This document shows positions 1 through 7,841 of a DNA stretch of 64,000 bases, in pieces. Under the pieces are notes generated by a model that was given only the letters and a program-made list of their open reading frames with translations, had not been told where the DNA came from and made no database searches. A program made the position numbers and the translations under genes. The DNA lies in assembly GCF_003854895.1 (NCBI RefSeq), contig NZ_CP033966.1, positions 930,001-994,000 on the forward strand, written 5' to 3'. The stretch is from Pigmentiphaga sp. H8 (lineage in GTDB: Bacteria > Pseudomonadota > Gammaproteobacteria > Burkholderiales > Burkholderiaceae_B). Within the stretch, counting starts at the first letter, position 1, and each line of letters opens with the position of its first letter.

Positions 1-1
1 G

Positions 2-205
2 GGCGGCGCCTTCCAGCAGATGCTGGGCGGCAAGGCCTACCAGCTGCTGCGCATCTATGTCGACGAGGCGCTGGGCGTGTTCCCCGAGGTCAGCGCCAAC
101 AAGTACATGGTGTCGGTGCGCTTCTCGTCCCAGGGAGGCGATCTGAAGCCGCAGCCGGTGGCGGCCGACGTGCCCTTCCAGCTGACGCTGTGCAACAGCT
201 TCTGA
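2..205 (+). CDS. zapD: Cell division protein ZapD, C-terminal end (partial)
   Basis: Only the last 67 codons are inside the window; the reading frame is open from base 2 and ends in TGA. The segment containing [20 protein letters not shown] followed by [10 protein letters not shown] is the conserved C-terminal end of ZapD (DUF1342), a cytoplasmic protein that cross-links FtsZ filaments at the division ring. The next gene is yacG, the usual neighbour of zapD in proteobacteria, which supports the assignment. The start and upstream partner (normally coaE) lie outside the window. Confidence 0.85.
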   Translation, partial: GGAFQQMLGGKAYQLLRIYVDEALGVFPEVSANKYMVSVRFSSQGGDLKPQPVAADVPFQLTLCNSF

Positions 206-243
206 AGGCGGCGCATCGCTCGTCCCCTGGCTACAATGCGGCC

Positions 244-459
244 ATGGTCAAGAAAGTCAAATGCCCCACATGCGCCAGGCCGGCTCCATGGAGCCCCGAC
301 AACGCCTGGCGGCCCTTCTGCTCCGAACGCTGCCGCCAGATCGACCTGGGAGCGTGGGCGGCCGAGAAATTCGCCATACCCGGCGCGCCCCTGGAAACCG
401 ACGACCTGAGCGGGGATTCCTCGGGCCGGCTGTTTCCTTCGCCGCAGTCGATGAACTGA
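244..459 (+). CDS. yacG: DNA gyrase inhibitor / zinc-binding protein YacG
   Basis: A 71-residue protein with the two YacG zinc half-sites, CPTC near residue 7 and CSERC near residue 28, in the expected spacing. YacG family members bind one zinc ion and have been reported to bind the GyrB subunit and inhibit gyrase. The ATG at 244 was chosen because it begins with the family's typical [10 protein letters not shown]; a longer frame starting at 190 overlaps zapD and adds unconserved residues. The C-terminal tail after about residue 55 is variable in the family. It follows zapD in the same direction. Confidence 0.92.
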   Translation: MVKKVKCPTCARPAPWSPDNAWRPFCSERCRQIDLGAWAAEKFAIPGAPLETDDLSGDSSGRLFPSPQSMN

Positions 460-460
460 G

Positions 461-1369
461 CTAGGAGTTCTCCAGCAGCGTCCGGATGTCCAGCGACCGC
501 AGCAGTTGCATGGTCTCCCGCGTCAACCGGGTCAGCGGCTGGAGCCGCGCCGTGCACATGATCAGGTTGTTGTGCATGGACGGCGAGTGCACGCGGGCGG
601 TGGCCAGCGTGCCGGCGCGGCGCTGCGGCCCGATGGCGCTGGCCGACAGCAGCGCGTAGCCTTCCCCGCTTTCGGCCAGGGCCACCATGGTGTGCACCGC
701 GTTGACCTCGGCAACGATGTCCAGCGCGATGCCGCGCCGGCGGCAGGCCGCATCCACCACCGCGCGGATGGTGTTGGGCTCGCAGGGCAGGATCAGTGGG
801 TAGTCCGCCAGCGCATCGACCGGCAGCGACTCCGGCAGGCGTTCGCCCGGACCGGGCACGCATCCCACCAGCATCAGTTCCTCCTGGAATACCGGCTCGT
901 AGTCCAGCGTTTCGCCCGGGGCGGGGTCGTACAGCAGCGCGACGTCGACCCGGCCTTCGTGCAGCCACTCCCGCAGGCTGACGCTCAGTCCTTCGGTCAC
1001 GGTCAGCGCGGCGCCGGGCAGGCGTTCGCGGAAGCCGCGCACCAGGCTGGGCGCCAGCAGATGGGCGATGCGCGGCGGAAAGCCGACCACGATCTTGCCC
1101 CGCGGCACCGCCTTCAGTTCGTGGATTTCCTGGCGCGCGGTGGCCAGGCGGGCCAGGACGACCCGGGCGTGTTCCAGCAGGCGCCTGCCGGCCTCGGTCG
1201 GTTCCACGCCGCGGCCGTTGCGGTAGAGCAGGTGTTCGTGCAGCTCCACTTCCAGCAGGCGGATCTGCCGGCTCAGGGAAGGCTGGGTCATTTCGAGCAC
1301 CATGGCGGCGCGTGTGAAGCTGCCGGCGTCGACGACCTGGACGAAGTACTCAAGTTGCTTGATATCCAT
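461..1369 (-). CDS. LysR-family transcriptional regulator
   Basis: A 302-residue protein of normal LTTR length. The N-terminal winged helix-turn-helix is clear (MDIKQLEYFVQVVDAGSF, then TQPSLSRQIRLLE around residues 28-40), followed by a substrate-binding domain beginning near GKIVVGFPPRIAHLL. It is transcribed divergently from the FAD monooxygenase at 1489, with a 119-bp shared intergenic region carrying an LTTR-type dyad at 1386-1400. It most likely activates the monooxygenase and Bug genes in response to their substrate; the effector is unknown. Its stop codon lies 2 bp beyond that of yacG, so the two genes converge. Confidence 0.92.
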   Translation of the reverse strand: MDIKQLEYFVQVVDAGSFTRAAMVLEMTQPSLSRQIRLLEVELHEHLLYRNGRGVEPTEAGRRLLEHARVVLARLATARQEIHELKAVPRGKIVVGFPPRIAHLLAPSLVRGFRERLPGAALTVTEGLSVSLREWLHEGRVDVALLYDPAPGETLDYEPVFQEELMLVGCVPGPGERLPESLPVDALADYPLILPCEPNTIRAVVDAACRRRGIALDIVAEVNAVHTMVALAESGEGYALLSASAIGPQRRAGTLATARVHSPSMHNNLIMCTARLQPLTRLTRETMQLLRSLDIRTLLENS

Positions 1370-1385
1370 GCCTGTCTCGCGTCAC

Positions 1386-1400
1386 ATAGAGAAGTTCTAT
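1386..1400. promoter_or_regulatory. LysR-type operator dyad
   Basis: ATAGA and TCTAT form a 5-bp inverted repeat with a 5-bp spacer, giving the T-N11-A pattern typical of LysR binding sites. It sits in the divergent region between the LysR gene and the FAD monooxygenase. The binding assignment is inference from position and symmetry. Confidence 0.4.
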
Positions 1401-1488
1401 AGCTGCTAGAGCTGTTCTGCAATTTACTCGATATGTCCCGGCTCCAATAATGGGCGCTTCCGCAATGGCGGACCCTTGGAGGAGTTTC

Positions 1489-2637
1489 ATGACGAAGTCG
1501 GAGTTGCCGGTTGCGATCATCGGCGCGGGTATAGGCGGACTGGCGGCGGCGACCGCGCTGCGCGCGCAGGGCGTGGCCGTGCAGGTCTACGAGCAGGCGC
1601 GGCAGTTCGCGCGCATCGGCGCGGGCATCCAGATGTCGCCCAATGCCATGCGGGTGCTCGATGGGCTGGGGCTGCGTCCGCAACTGGAAGAAATCGCTTT
1701 TTCGCCCAAGTCGTCGCTGAACCGGGCGCACGACACCGGCGCTGTGACGAACGAGTTCCCGCTGGCCGGGGCCGTCCTGGAGCGCTACGGCATGCCTTTC
1801 CTGGCCATGCACCGGGGCGACCTGCATGCGGCGCTGGCGGCACAGGTGCCGCAGGCGCAGATTTCGCTGGGCAAGAAGCTGGTGCATCTGGACCAGGGCG
1901 ATCGCGAGGTCGCGCTGCGCTTCGAGGATGGCACCGAGGCCCGTGCCCGCGCGGTCATCGGCGCCGACGGCGTGCATTCCCTGGTGCGCGAGCTGCTGCT
2001 GGGCGAGGAGCAGCCCCGCTTCACCGGCCGCGTCGCCTACCGGACGACGTTCCCGGCCAGCCGGCTGGGCGCGCTCGATATCGGTCAGTCGCGCACGAAA
2101 TGGTGGGGGCCGGACCGCCACATCGTCATCTACTACGTCACCCGGCGCCAGGACGAGATCTATTTCGTCACCAGCCAGCCCGAGGACGCGGGCTGGCTGA
2201 CCCCCGAATCGTGGTCGGCCAAGGGCGACCTGGACGTGCTGCGTGCGGCCTACGCCGATTTCCATCCCGACGTGCGCGCGGTGCTGGCGGCCTGCCCCGA
2301 CGTGCACAAATGGGCGATCTTCCAGCGTGATCCGCTGCCGAGCTGGGGACGGGGCAACGTCGTGCTGATGGGCGACGCCTGCCATCCGATGACGCCCTAC
2401 ATGGCCCAGGGCGCGGCCATGGCGCTGGAGGACTCGGTCGTGCTGGCGCGCTGCGTGGCCGCCCACGGCAGCGATCTCGACGCGGCGTTCCGCTTGTTCG
2501 AGCAGGTACGCAAGCCCCGCACGTCGGCGGTGCAGGCCGGGTCGAGCGCCAACAACTGGATGCGCGAGTCCACCAACCCGGACTGGGTCTACGGCTACGA
2601 CGCCTGGAACGTGCCGCTGGAAGCGAACGGACAATAA
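1489..2637 (+). CDS. FAD-dependent aromatic monooxygenase (NicC/salicylate hydroxylase family)
   Basis: A 382-residue class A flavoprotein hydroxylase. The Rossmann dinucleotide motif GAGIGGL is near residue 12, and the FAD/ribityl motif (VVLMGDACHPMTPYMAQGAA) is near residue 290. The segments KWWGPDRHIVIYY and the C-terminal WVYGYDAW resemble 6-hydroxynicotinate 3-monooxygenase (NicC) more than generic salicylate hydroxylases. Such enzymes use NAD(P)H and O2 to hydroxylate, often with decarboxylation, an aromatic acid. The ATG at 1489 follows the strong Shine-Dalgarno GGAGGAG; an ATG at 1450 lacks one. The following Bug receptor and divergent LysR suggest a small inducible catabolic unit. 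The exact substrate is not determinable, and no other nic genes are adjacent. Confidence 0.85.
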   Translation: MTKSELPVAIIGAGIGGLAAATALRAQGVAVQVYEQARQFARIGAGIQMSPNAMRVLDGLGLRPQLEEIAFSPKSSLNRAHDTGAVTNEFPLAGAVLERYGMPFLAMHRGDLHAALAAQVPQAQISLGKKLVHLDQGDREVALRFEDGTEARARAVIGADGVHSLVRELLLGEEQPRFTGRVAYRTTFPASRLGALDIGQSRTKWWGPDRHIVIYYVTRRQDEIYFVTSQPEDAGWLTPESWSAKGDLDVLRAAYADFHPDVRAVLAACPDVHKWAIFQRDPLPSWGRGNVVLMGDACHPMTPYMAQGAAMALEDSVVLARCVAAHGSDLDAAFRLFEQVRKPRTSAVQAGSSANNWMRESTNPDWVYGYDAWNVPLEANGQ

Positions 2638-2701
2638 GCCTTTTCCGCGGGACGGGGCCGGGAGGCCGGCACCCGTCCCGCGCATGAAAACAGGAGACAG
2701 C

Positions 2702-3664
2702 ATGAAGACACGCATCAAGACTCTCGCCGCGGCCATGGCGCTGGCGGCGATCCCGGCGCTGGCGGCGCATGCCGAGTATCCGGACCGGCCCATCAAGCTG
2801 GTGGTGCCGCACGGGCCCGGAGGCGTCGCCGACACGGTATCGCGCATCTTCGCCGATGCGCTGGCGCGCGAACTCAAGCAGCCGGTCATCGTGGAGAACA
2901 AGGCCGGCGCCAGCACCATGATAGGCGCCGACTACGTCGCCAAGGCCGCGCCGGACGGCTATACGCTGCTGATGGCGTCGGTGACCACGCTGTCGATCAA
3001 CCCTTCCTTGTATCCCAACATCACCTACGATCCCAAGCGCGACTTCGCGCCGGTTTCCATGGTGGCGGCGCTGCCGTTCTACCTGATGGCCAGCCCCACG
3101 CTGGGCGTCAAGAACGTGAAGGAACTGGTCGCGCTGGCCAGGTCCCGGCCGGGCCAGCTCAACTACTCGTCGCCGGGGTCGGGCACGTCGCCGCATCTGG
3201 TGGGCGCGCTGTTCGCGTCCATGGCGGGAGTCGACACCCTGCACGTGCCGTACAAGTCCACCGCCTCGGCCGAGGTCGATCTGAACGCCGGCCGCATCCA
3301 TTTCGCCTTCACCGGTTCGGGCATGGCGCCGATCCGGTCGGGCCGGGTGATCGGCCTGGGCGTGACCAGCGGCGAGCGCCTGGCCTCCATGCCCGAGCTG
3401 CCGACGCTGAAGGAACAGGGCCTGGACCTGGAGGCGACCGTCTGGAACGGCGTGGTCGCGCCCGCAGGCACGTCGCCCGAGATCGTCGGCAAGCTGGCCG
3501 CCGCATTTGCGCGGATCGCCCGGTCGCCGGACGTCAAGGAGAAGGTGCAGGCGCACGGCGGCATCACGGTGGGCAATACGCCCGCCGAATTCAAGCGTCT
3601 GATCGATACCGAGGCCGCGCGTTGGGAGAAGGTGATCAAGGAGGCCAGCATCACCGTGCAGTGA
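2702..3664 (+). CDS. Bug-family (TctC-like) tripartite tricarboxylate transporter substrate-binding protein
   Basis: A 320-residue periplasmic solute receptor. A Sec signal peptide ends near AAHA, followed by the Bug signature YPDRPIKLVVPHGPGGVADT, then VIVENKAGAS and a DGYTLL motif. Start 2702 was preferred over the in-frame ATG at 2684 because AGGAGA lies 5-10 bases before it. Bug receptors are greatly expanded in Bordetella and relatives and often lack linked membrane components; none (TctA/TctB) is present here. Position directly after the monooxygenase suggests it captures that enzyme's aromatic acid substrate. Confidence 0.9.
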   Translation: MKTRIKTLAAAMALAAIPALAAHAEYPDRPIKLVVPHGPGGVADTVSRIFADALARELKQPVIVENKAGASTMIGADYVAKAAPDGYTLLMASVTTLSINPSLYPNITYDPKRDFAPVSMVAALPFYLMASPTLGVKNVKELVALARSRPGQLNYSSPGSGTSPHLVGALFASMAGVDTLHVPYKSTASAEVDLNAGRIHFAFTGSGMAPIRSGRVIGLGVTSGERLASMPELPTLKEQGLDLEATVWNGVVAPAGTSPEIVGKLAAAFARIARSPDVKEKVQAHGGITVGNTPAEFKRLIDTEAARWEKVIKEASITVQ

Positions 3665-3682
3665 CGAGGCCGGGATGCCGAG

Positions 3683-3702
3683 GGGCCGGCCGCCGCCGGC
3701 CC
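3683..3702. terminator. Hairpin between convergent genes
   Basis: An 8-bp perfect GC stem (GGGCCGGC / GCCGGCCC) with a 4-base loop lies in the 49-bp gap between the convergent Bug and MutT-ThiE genes. There is no clear U-tract, so it is a candidate bidirectional terminator only. Confidence 0.45.
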
Positions 3703-3713
3703 GCTGTCCGGGA

Positions 3714-4844
3714 TCAGCCGCCCCAGAAACCGCTGATGCCGGCGATGCCGTGCGCGCCGTGCGCCACGGCCGTCGCGCGCGTGTCCGCGGATTGTCCGCC
3801 CAGCGCGAGCACCGGCAGGCCGGCATGCAGCGCCAGCGTGCCGAAGGTCTCCCAGCCCAGGCCGGGCTGGCCGGGATGCGAGCGCGTGGGCAGCACCGGT
3901 GCCAGCACCGCGAAGTCGGCGTCCAGCTGGCGTGCTCGCTCCAGTTCCGCGGCGTCGTGGGCCGACACGCCCAGCATCGCGCCGGGTGGCAGCGCGGGGC
4001 GCTGGCCCGGGATGTCGGCGGCGCGCAGATGCAGGCCGTCGGCATCGGCGATCCAGTCGCGTGGATGGGCACTGTTGAGCAGGACCCGCGCACCGGCCGG
4101 CCGGGCGCGCGCCACCACCTGTTTCAGCACCTGGCGCAGTCCGTCGTCGGCCGCGCCGCCGGGCCAACCCGGCTCGCGGAACTGGACCAGCTTCAGGCCC
4201 GAGGCCAGCGCGGCATCCAGGCGTTGCAGGAAGGCGTCGACGTTGCCGGGCGCGCCGATGTTCGTGATGGCATAGGTCTCGGGCACGTGCAGCCACCGCA
4301 GCGGCGGCAGCGTGGCCGGCAGCAGGGGGCCGATGCGCGGCTCCAGCGCCAGTCCCAGCGCATCCTCGGGCGCCTGCGCGCGCGCCTGGGCCGCTTCCAG
4401 GTCGGTCGGCTGTTCGCCCCCGGCGATGCGCGCTTCCAGCGCCTTCAACCGTTCCGCGTGATCGTGCCGCGCCGCCTGTATCTCGGCCGCGCCCGCATCC
4501 CGTATCCGCCCCCATTGCAGCGCCTGCGACTCCAGCCCCCGAGGCTCGCCTTCCCAGCGCGTGACGCGGCAGAAATACAGCCTGACGGTGGCGTGCGAGT
4601 AGGCGTGCACGTGCGTGACCCAGGTCGATGACTCCAGCACCGTCACGCCCAGCTCTTCCTTCAGCTCCCGCGCCAGGGCCTGCAAGATCGTCTCGCCCGG
4701 CTCCAGCTTGCCCCCGGGCAGCTCCCACCATCCCGCATAAGGCTTGCCTTCGGGCCGCTGGCCCAGCAGCAACCGCCCGTCCGGCTGCAGCATCACGCCC
4801 ACCGCGACATCGACGACTTTCACACCAGAATCCAGAATCCCCAT
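3714..4844 (-). CDS. Nudix hydrolase (MutT-like) fused to a thiamine phosphate synthase-like domain
   Basis: A 376-residue two-domain protein. The N-terminal half carries a perfect Nudix box (GGKLEPGE, then RELKEELG, residues about 44-67) and resembles 8-oxo-dGTP diphosphatase, which removes oxidised nucleotides. An Ala/Glu-rich linker (about residues 115-165) leads to a ThiE-like TIM-barrel domain containing NIGAPGN, VQFREPGW and the phosphate-binding-type ALGG. The same fusion is common in betaproteobacteria; the role of the ThiE-like half there is not established. It is followed on the same strand, upstream, by the DUF815 ATPase gene, which matches the usual neighbourhood in this group. 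Confidence 0.88.
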   Translation of the reverse strand: MGILDSGVKVVDVAVGVMLQPDGRLLLGQRPEGKPYAGWWELPGGKLEPGETILQALARELKEELGVTVLESSTWVTHVHAYSHATVRLYFCRVTRWEGEPRGLESQALQWGRIRDAGAAEIQAARHDHAERLKALEARIAGGEQPTDLEAAQARAQAPEDALGLALEPRIGPLLPATLPPLRWLHVPETYAITNIGAPGNVDAFLQRLDAALASGLKLVQFREPGWPGGAADDGLRQVLKQVVARARPAGARVLLNSAHPRDWIADADGLHLRAADIPGQRPALPPGAMLGVSAHDAAELERARQLDADFAVLAPVLPTRSHPGQPGLGWETFGTLALHAGLPVLALGGQSADTRATAVAHGAHGIAGISGFWGG

Positions 4845-4876
4845 TCACCTTCCTAAAGAAGAAACCCGCACAAGAC

Positions 4877-4957
4877 CCAGGATGCGGTGGATCCGGCTCC
4901 GCCGGTCCACCCGCATCGCCCCCCTGGGGGGGCGCGCGTCAGCGCGTAGGGGGGGGG
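4877..4957. repeat. REP-like GC-rich intergenic repeat, single copy
   Basis: About 80 bp sharing the layout of the repeat at 7842-7981: GGATCCGGCT..GCCGGTCC hairpin, then a C-run/G-run hairpin, then a hairpin around GCGCG..CGCG and a terminal G-run. It overlaps the last codons and stop codon of the DUF815 ATPase gene on the minus strand. Confidence 0.6.
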
Positions 4958-5835
4958 ACATCCCTCCCGGCCCAGTCTTTCGCGAATTGCCAGGCAACCC
5001 GGCCGGAGCGCGAGCCGCGTTCCAGCGTCCATTGCAGCGCCGACGTGCGCGAGCGCGCGATGGACTCCTCGCTGCATCCCAGGTCGCGCAGCCAGTGCGC
5101 GACGATATCCAGGTAGTCATCCTGCTTGAACGGATAGAAGGACAGCCACAGGCCGAAGCGCTCGGACAGCGAGATCTTTTCCTCGACGGTTTCGCCCGGG
5201 TGGATCTCGCCGTCGCTCTGATGCTTGGCCTGCAGGTTCTCGTGCATGTATTCCGGCATCAGGTGGCGCCGGTTGGACGTGGCGTAGATCAGCACGTTCT
5301 GGGTCGAGGCGGCGATGGAGCCGTCCAGCACTGATTTGAGCGCCTTGTAGCCGGCCTCGCCTTCCTCGAACGACAGGTCGTCGGCGAAGACCAGGAAGCG
5401 CTCCGGCCGCTCGGCCACGGTCTCGACGATCTCCTGCAGGTCGCCCAGGTCGCTCTTGTCGACCTCGATCAGCCGCAGCCCGCGGTCGCCATAGGTGGCC
5501 AGCATGGCCTTCACCAGCGAACTCTTGCCGGTGCCGCGGGCGCCGGTCATGAGCACGTTGTTGGCCGGCTTGCCTTCCAGGAACTGCACCGTGTTGCGGT
5601 CGATCACTTCTTTCTGGCGGTCGATGTGCTGCAGGTCGTCCATGTCGATGCGCGCGATGTGCCGCACCGGCTCCAGCCAGCCCCGCGTTCCGCGCTTGCG
5701 CCAGCGGAAGGCGTGGGAGTTCCAGTCCACGGGGGGCGGGGCGGGGGGCAACCAGGCTTCGAGCTGGGCGAGGACGCCCTCGGCGCGTTTCAGGAAAGAG
5801 GCCAGATCGACAGGTGGGGAGGACTCGTTCGGCAC
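4939..5835 (-). CDS. AAA+ family ATP-binding protein (DUF815)
   Basis: A 298-residue single-domain P-loop ATPase of the DUF815 family, conserved but of unclear function. Walker A GARGTGKSS is at about residue 106, Walker B FLVFADDLSFEE at about residue 155, and a sensor segment IYATSNRRHLMPEY at about residue 190. GTG 5835 (VPNESS) was chosen: AGGAAC lies just upstream, and an alternative ATG at 5937 would sit inside the hairpin following hipA and encode low-complexity Arg/Ala sequence. The last five to eight codons are contributed by the REP-like repeat. In related genomes it sits between argJ and the MutT-ThiE gene; here hipBA separates it from argJ. Confidence 0.85.
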   Translation of the reverse strand: MPNESSPPVDLASFLKRAEGVLAQLEAWLPPAPPPVDWNSHAFRWRKRGTRGWLEPVRHIARIDMDDLQHIDRQKEVIDRNTVQFLEGKPANNVLMTGARGTGKSSLVKAMLATYGDRGLRLIEVDKSDLGDLQEIVETVAERPERFLVFADDLSFEEGEAGYKALKSVLDGSIAASTQNVLIYATSNRRHLMPEYMHENLQAKHQSDGEIHPGETVEEKISLSERFGLWLSFYPFKQDDYLDIVAHWLRDLGCSEESIARSRTSALQWTLERGSRSGRVAWQFAKDWAGRDVPPPTR

Positions 5836-5894
5836 AGCGGCGTTCCTATCTTCGGCCGGCGCCGCGCGGGCCCCGGATCGTGTTCTTGAACGAC

Positions 5895-5935
5895 GGATAC
5901 CGGCCCGGGCGGGCAGGCCGCACGGGCCGGTATCC
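5895..5935 (-). terminator. Strong hairpin downstream of hipA
   Basis: GGATACCGGCCCG at 5895-5907 pairs perfectly with 5923-5935 (13 bp, 15-base loop). It begins two bases past the hipA stop codon, so it probably ends hipBA transcription. No U-tract follows it, so termination strength is uncertain. Confidence 0.5.
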
Positions 5936-5937
5936 AT

Positions 5938-7368
5938 CTACGGCATCGGGTATTGCACCATTTTTTTCGATGGCGCGCCCGGCGGGGCGGGCGGATGTCG
6001 TCGCAACTCGCGTTCCAATTCCGGGCTGGCGATGTCGCTCAAGGGGCGGATGGCCTGCTCCAGCGTGCGGATGAGCGAAGGTGTGGCACCGTGCGCTTCG
6101 AATACTTGCTTCCAACTGCGTACGGCACCCCATACGCGGCGGATCACGGCCAGCGCGGCGGGCTTGTCGGGAACGAAAGCCGCGAACTCGCTCATGGCGT
6201 TGTCCAGTGTGGCGAGCTTTCCTTGCAGGCCCACGCTCAGGTGCAGCCGGCGCTCTCGCGCGACCGTCGGACGCGGGACGACGTCATAGAGCGGACTCAG
6301 CCGCCAACCGGACAATTGGGCGTCATAGGAGAAGGCGTGATTGCGCAGATGGTCGTCATCGTTGTTGACGAAGATGTTCAGTGCCATCCTGGCGAACAAT
6401 TCTTCGTTGTCGGCCGCGATGCAGGCAGGCGCCACCTGTTCGCGTATGGTCTGTGCAAGATCCCTGTAGCCTTTGGCCGCGGAGTCAATCTCCGGACATC
6501 CCATCATCGTCAGCGCGCTGGCTTGCGGGATACGCCCCTCGGTGAAACCGGCCTGGGGCCGGGAGTCATAGCCGCGAGAGCCGACCGGCAAGGGCTGGCC
6601 GGCCGGCGCCCAGTAGCGATCGAAGCGGCGCACCAGCAGCACGCGCTGGGCTCCGACGGCGAGGACTCGCAGCGGTGGCACAGTGAGGCCTGCCGCGCGA
6701 GCCAGGTCCAGGGCGCCGGCTTCGACCACGGCCATGTCGTAGGCGTCGTTTCGCGCGGGGAATTTGGCCAGCCACAGCACGCCGTCCTCGTCGCGCAAGG
6801 ACGCCTTCGGGCGTGCCCCGCCCGCCGAGGGAGCGCCGCCCAGGTACGGAATGAGATGGCCGGGGACGGGCTCGCCCGCGTCCACGGCGGCAGCGGCTTG
6901 CAGCAGATACGGCAGGCTCGCCAGATTTCCGGCCGGATTTCGGGTCGGTGCATCCAGCGCTTCGCGTACGTCAAGCGCGCCCACGCGATCGCTGCCCGCT
7001 TCAAGCAGATAGGTGAACTCGTCCAGGCTGTTGGGCGCGGCGTTCAGCCGCGCTTCGATGACGCGCCGGCCCCAGGCGTCGGGGGCGGCGTCACGGATGC
7101 CGCCGAATTCATCCAGTCCGGCCGATGGATACCAGCGTGTACCGGGACGTTCCCGCGCTCGCGCCAGGCTCAACGCGCGAGGGTCGACATCGAAGGCCTC
7201 CGGGCGTTTTAGATAGCGCAAGCCGTAGGCGAAGCTCATGACCTGCTGGTCCGAAGCCGCGCGTTCCTTGTCCAGCAGCCCCGCAGGCACGAAATGGTGC
7301 CGGTGGTCGGCACGGTCGGCGATGTGGGCGAAGATCGCGACGCGGTCGTGGGAGCGACGGGGGGGCAA
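5938..7368 (-). CDS. hipA: HipA-type serine/threonine kinase toxin
   Basis: A 476-residue HipA-family kinase. The family N-terminal subdomain is present, then the HipA-like ATP-loop GGARPKASL (about residue 185), the catalytic segment NIFVNNDDDHLRNHAF (about residue 340) and the metal-binding SPLYDVVP. In E. coli, HipA phosphorylates GltX and causes growth arrest and persistence. Start is TTG 7368, preceded by GAGGA that overlaps the hipB stop region, which implies translational coupling; no ATG exists near the conserved N-terminus. It follows hipB by 9 bp. The pair interrupts an argJ-DUF815 neighbourhood, suggesting horizontal gain. Confidence 0.87.
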   Translation of the reverse strand: MPPRRSHDRVAIFAHIADRADHRHHFVPAGLLDKERAASDQQVMSFAYGLRYLKRPEAFDVDPRALSLARARERPGTRWYPSAGLDEFGGIRDAAPDAWGRRVIEARLNAAPNSLDEFTYLLEAGSDRVGALDVREALDAPTRNPAGNLASLPYLLQAAAAVDAGEPVPGHLIPYLGGAPSAGGARPKASLRDEDGVLWLAKFPARNDAYDMAVVEAGALDLARAAGLTVPPLRVLAVGAQRVLLVRRFDRYWAPAGQPLPVGSRGYDSRPQAGFTEGRIPQASALTMMGCPEIDSAAKGYRDLAQTIREQVAPACIAADNEELFARMALNIFVNNDDDHLRNHAFSYDAQLSGWRLSPLYDVVPRPTVARERRLHLSVGLQGKLATLDNAMSEFAAFVPDKPAALAVIRRVWGAVRSWKQVFEAHGATPSLIRTLEQAIRPLSDIASPELERELRRHPPAPPGAPSKKMVQYPMP

Positions 7369-7377
7369 GGTCAGTCC

Positions 7378-7719
7378 TCAAAAGTCCAGGTCGCGCAGCT
7401 CGTTCCTGGTCGCGGCGCGCACGCGTTGCGGGAGCTTGCGCGCATGAAGGGCGATCAGGGCGGGCGCCTCGCCCGACAACAGGGTTAACAGCGAGACGTC
7501 CGGCGCCATCGCATGGATGTACCGCAGAACCTGTGCAAGGGTGCGGCCGGGGTCGCCTTTTTCGATCAGCACGGCGGTGGAGCGCGAGACGCCCGCGCGC
7601 GCGGCGACGTCGGCCTGGCGCAGCTTCAGCCCCTGGCGCAATTGGGTGATCCGTTCGCCCAGCAATCGTGCCTCGGTCACCCGGCCATCAGGCAGCAGCG
7701 GAGTTTCGTCGCGTTTCAT
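7378..7719 (-). CDS. hipB: HipB-type XRE antitoxin/repressor
   Basis: A 113-residue protein with a Cro/C1-type helix-turn-helix (ITQLRQGLKLRQADVAARAG, then VSRSTAVLIEKGDPG) at about residues 22-58. HipB proteins neutralise HipA and repress the operon through palindromic operators. The start at ATG 7719 gives the compact family length; a TTG at 7776 would run through the operator. Two related palindromes lie immediately upstream (7718-7768 and 7787-7835). A conventional Shine-Dalgarno is not obvious, and the operator's edge overlaps the start codon; a leaderless or very short leader is possible. Confidence 0.87.
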   Translation of the reverse strand: MKRDETPLLPDGRVTEARLLGERITQLRQGLKLRQADVAARAGVSRSTAVLIEKGDPGRTLAQVLRYIHAMAPDVSLLTLLSGEAPALIALHARKLPQRVRAATRNELRDLDF

Positions 7720-7768
7720 GTCTGCAATATTAGTCCTAAAATAACTTAAGGACCGAGATTGCAGACAT
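7718..7768 (-). promoter_or_regulatory. hipBA operator 1
   Basis: 11-bp arms (ATGTCTGCAAT and its complement, 7718-7728 and 7758-7768) enclose a second inverted repeat, GTCCT (7733-7737) with AGGAC (7749-7753). The left arm reaches into the hipB start codon. The inner sequence is shared with the palindrome at 7787-7835, which suggests one binding protein, probably HipB. Confidence 0.6.
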
Positions 7769-7786
7769 ATTGTCAAAAATCAAAAA

Positions 7787-7835
7787 AGACCGCAATATCA
7801 GTCCTTATATCTATTAAGGACTGATATTACGGTCT
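7787..7835 (-). promoter_or_regulatory. hipBA operator 2, also a terminator-like hairpin for argJ
   Basis: 21-base arms (7787-7807 and 7815-7835) match at 20 of 21 positions around a 7-base loop. The arms contain CAATATCAGTCCTTA, closely matching operator 1. Read on the minus strand, the hairpin is followed by TTTTTT, the pattern of an intrinsic terminator, and argJ transcription arrives from that side. It may serve both roles. Confidence 0.6.
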
Positions 7836-7841
7836 TCTAAT

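Noticed and set aside
1489..2637. Complete nicotinate-degradation (nic) cluster
   Set aside because: Only a NicC-like monooxygenase is present; none of nicX, nicD, nicE or nicF is adjacent, and the Mo-hydroxylase is 18 kb away with its own regulator.
5836..5937. Longer start (ATG 5937) for the DUF815 ATPase
   Set aside because: It lies inside the 13-bp hairpin after hipA and adds 34 low-complexity residues; GTG 5835 has AGGAAC upstream.
7720..7776. TTG 7776 as the hipB start
   Set aside because: It would translate the whole operator palindrome and add residues not typical of HipB.
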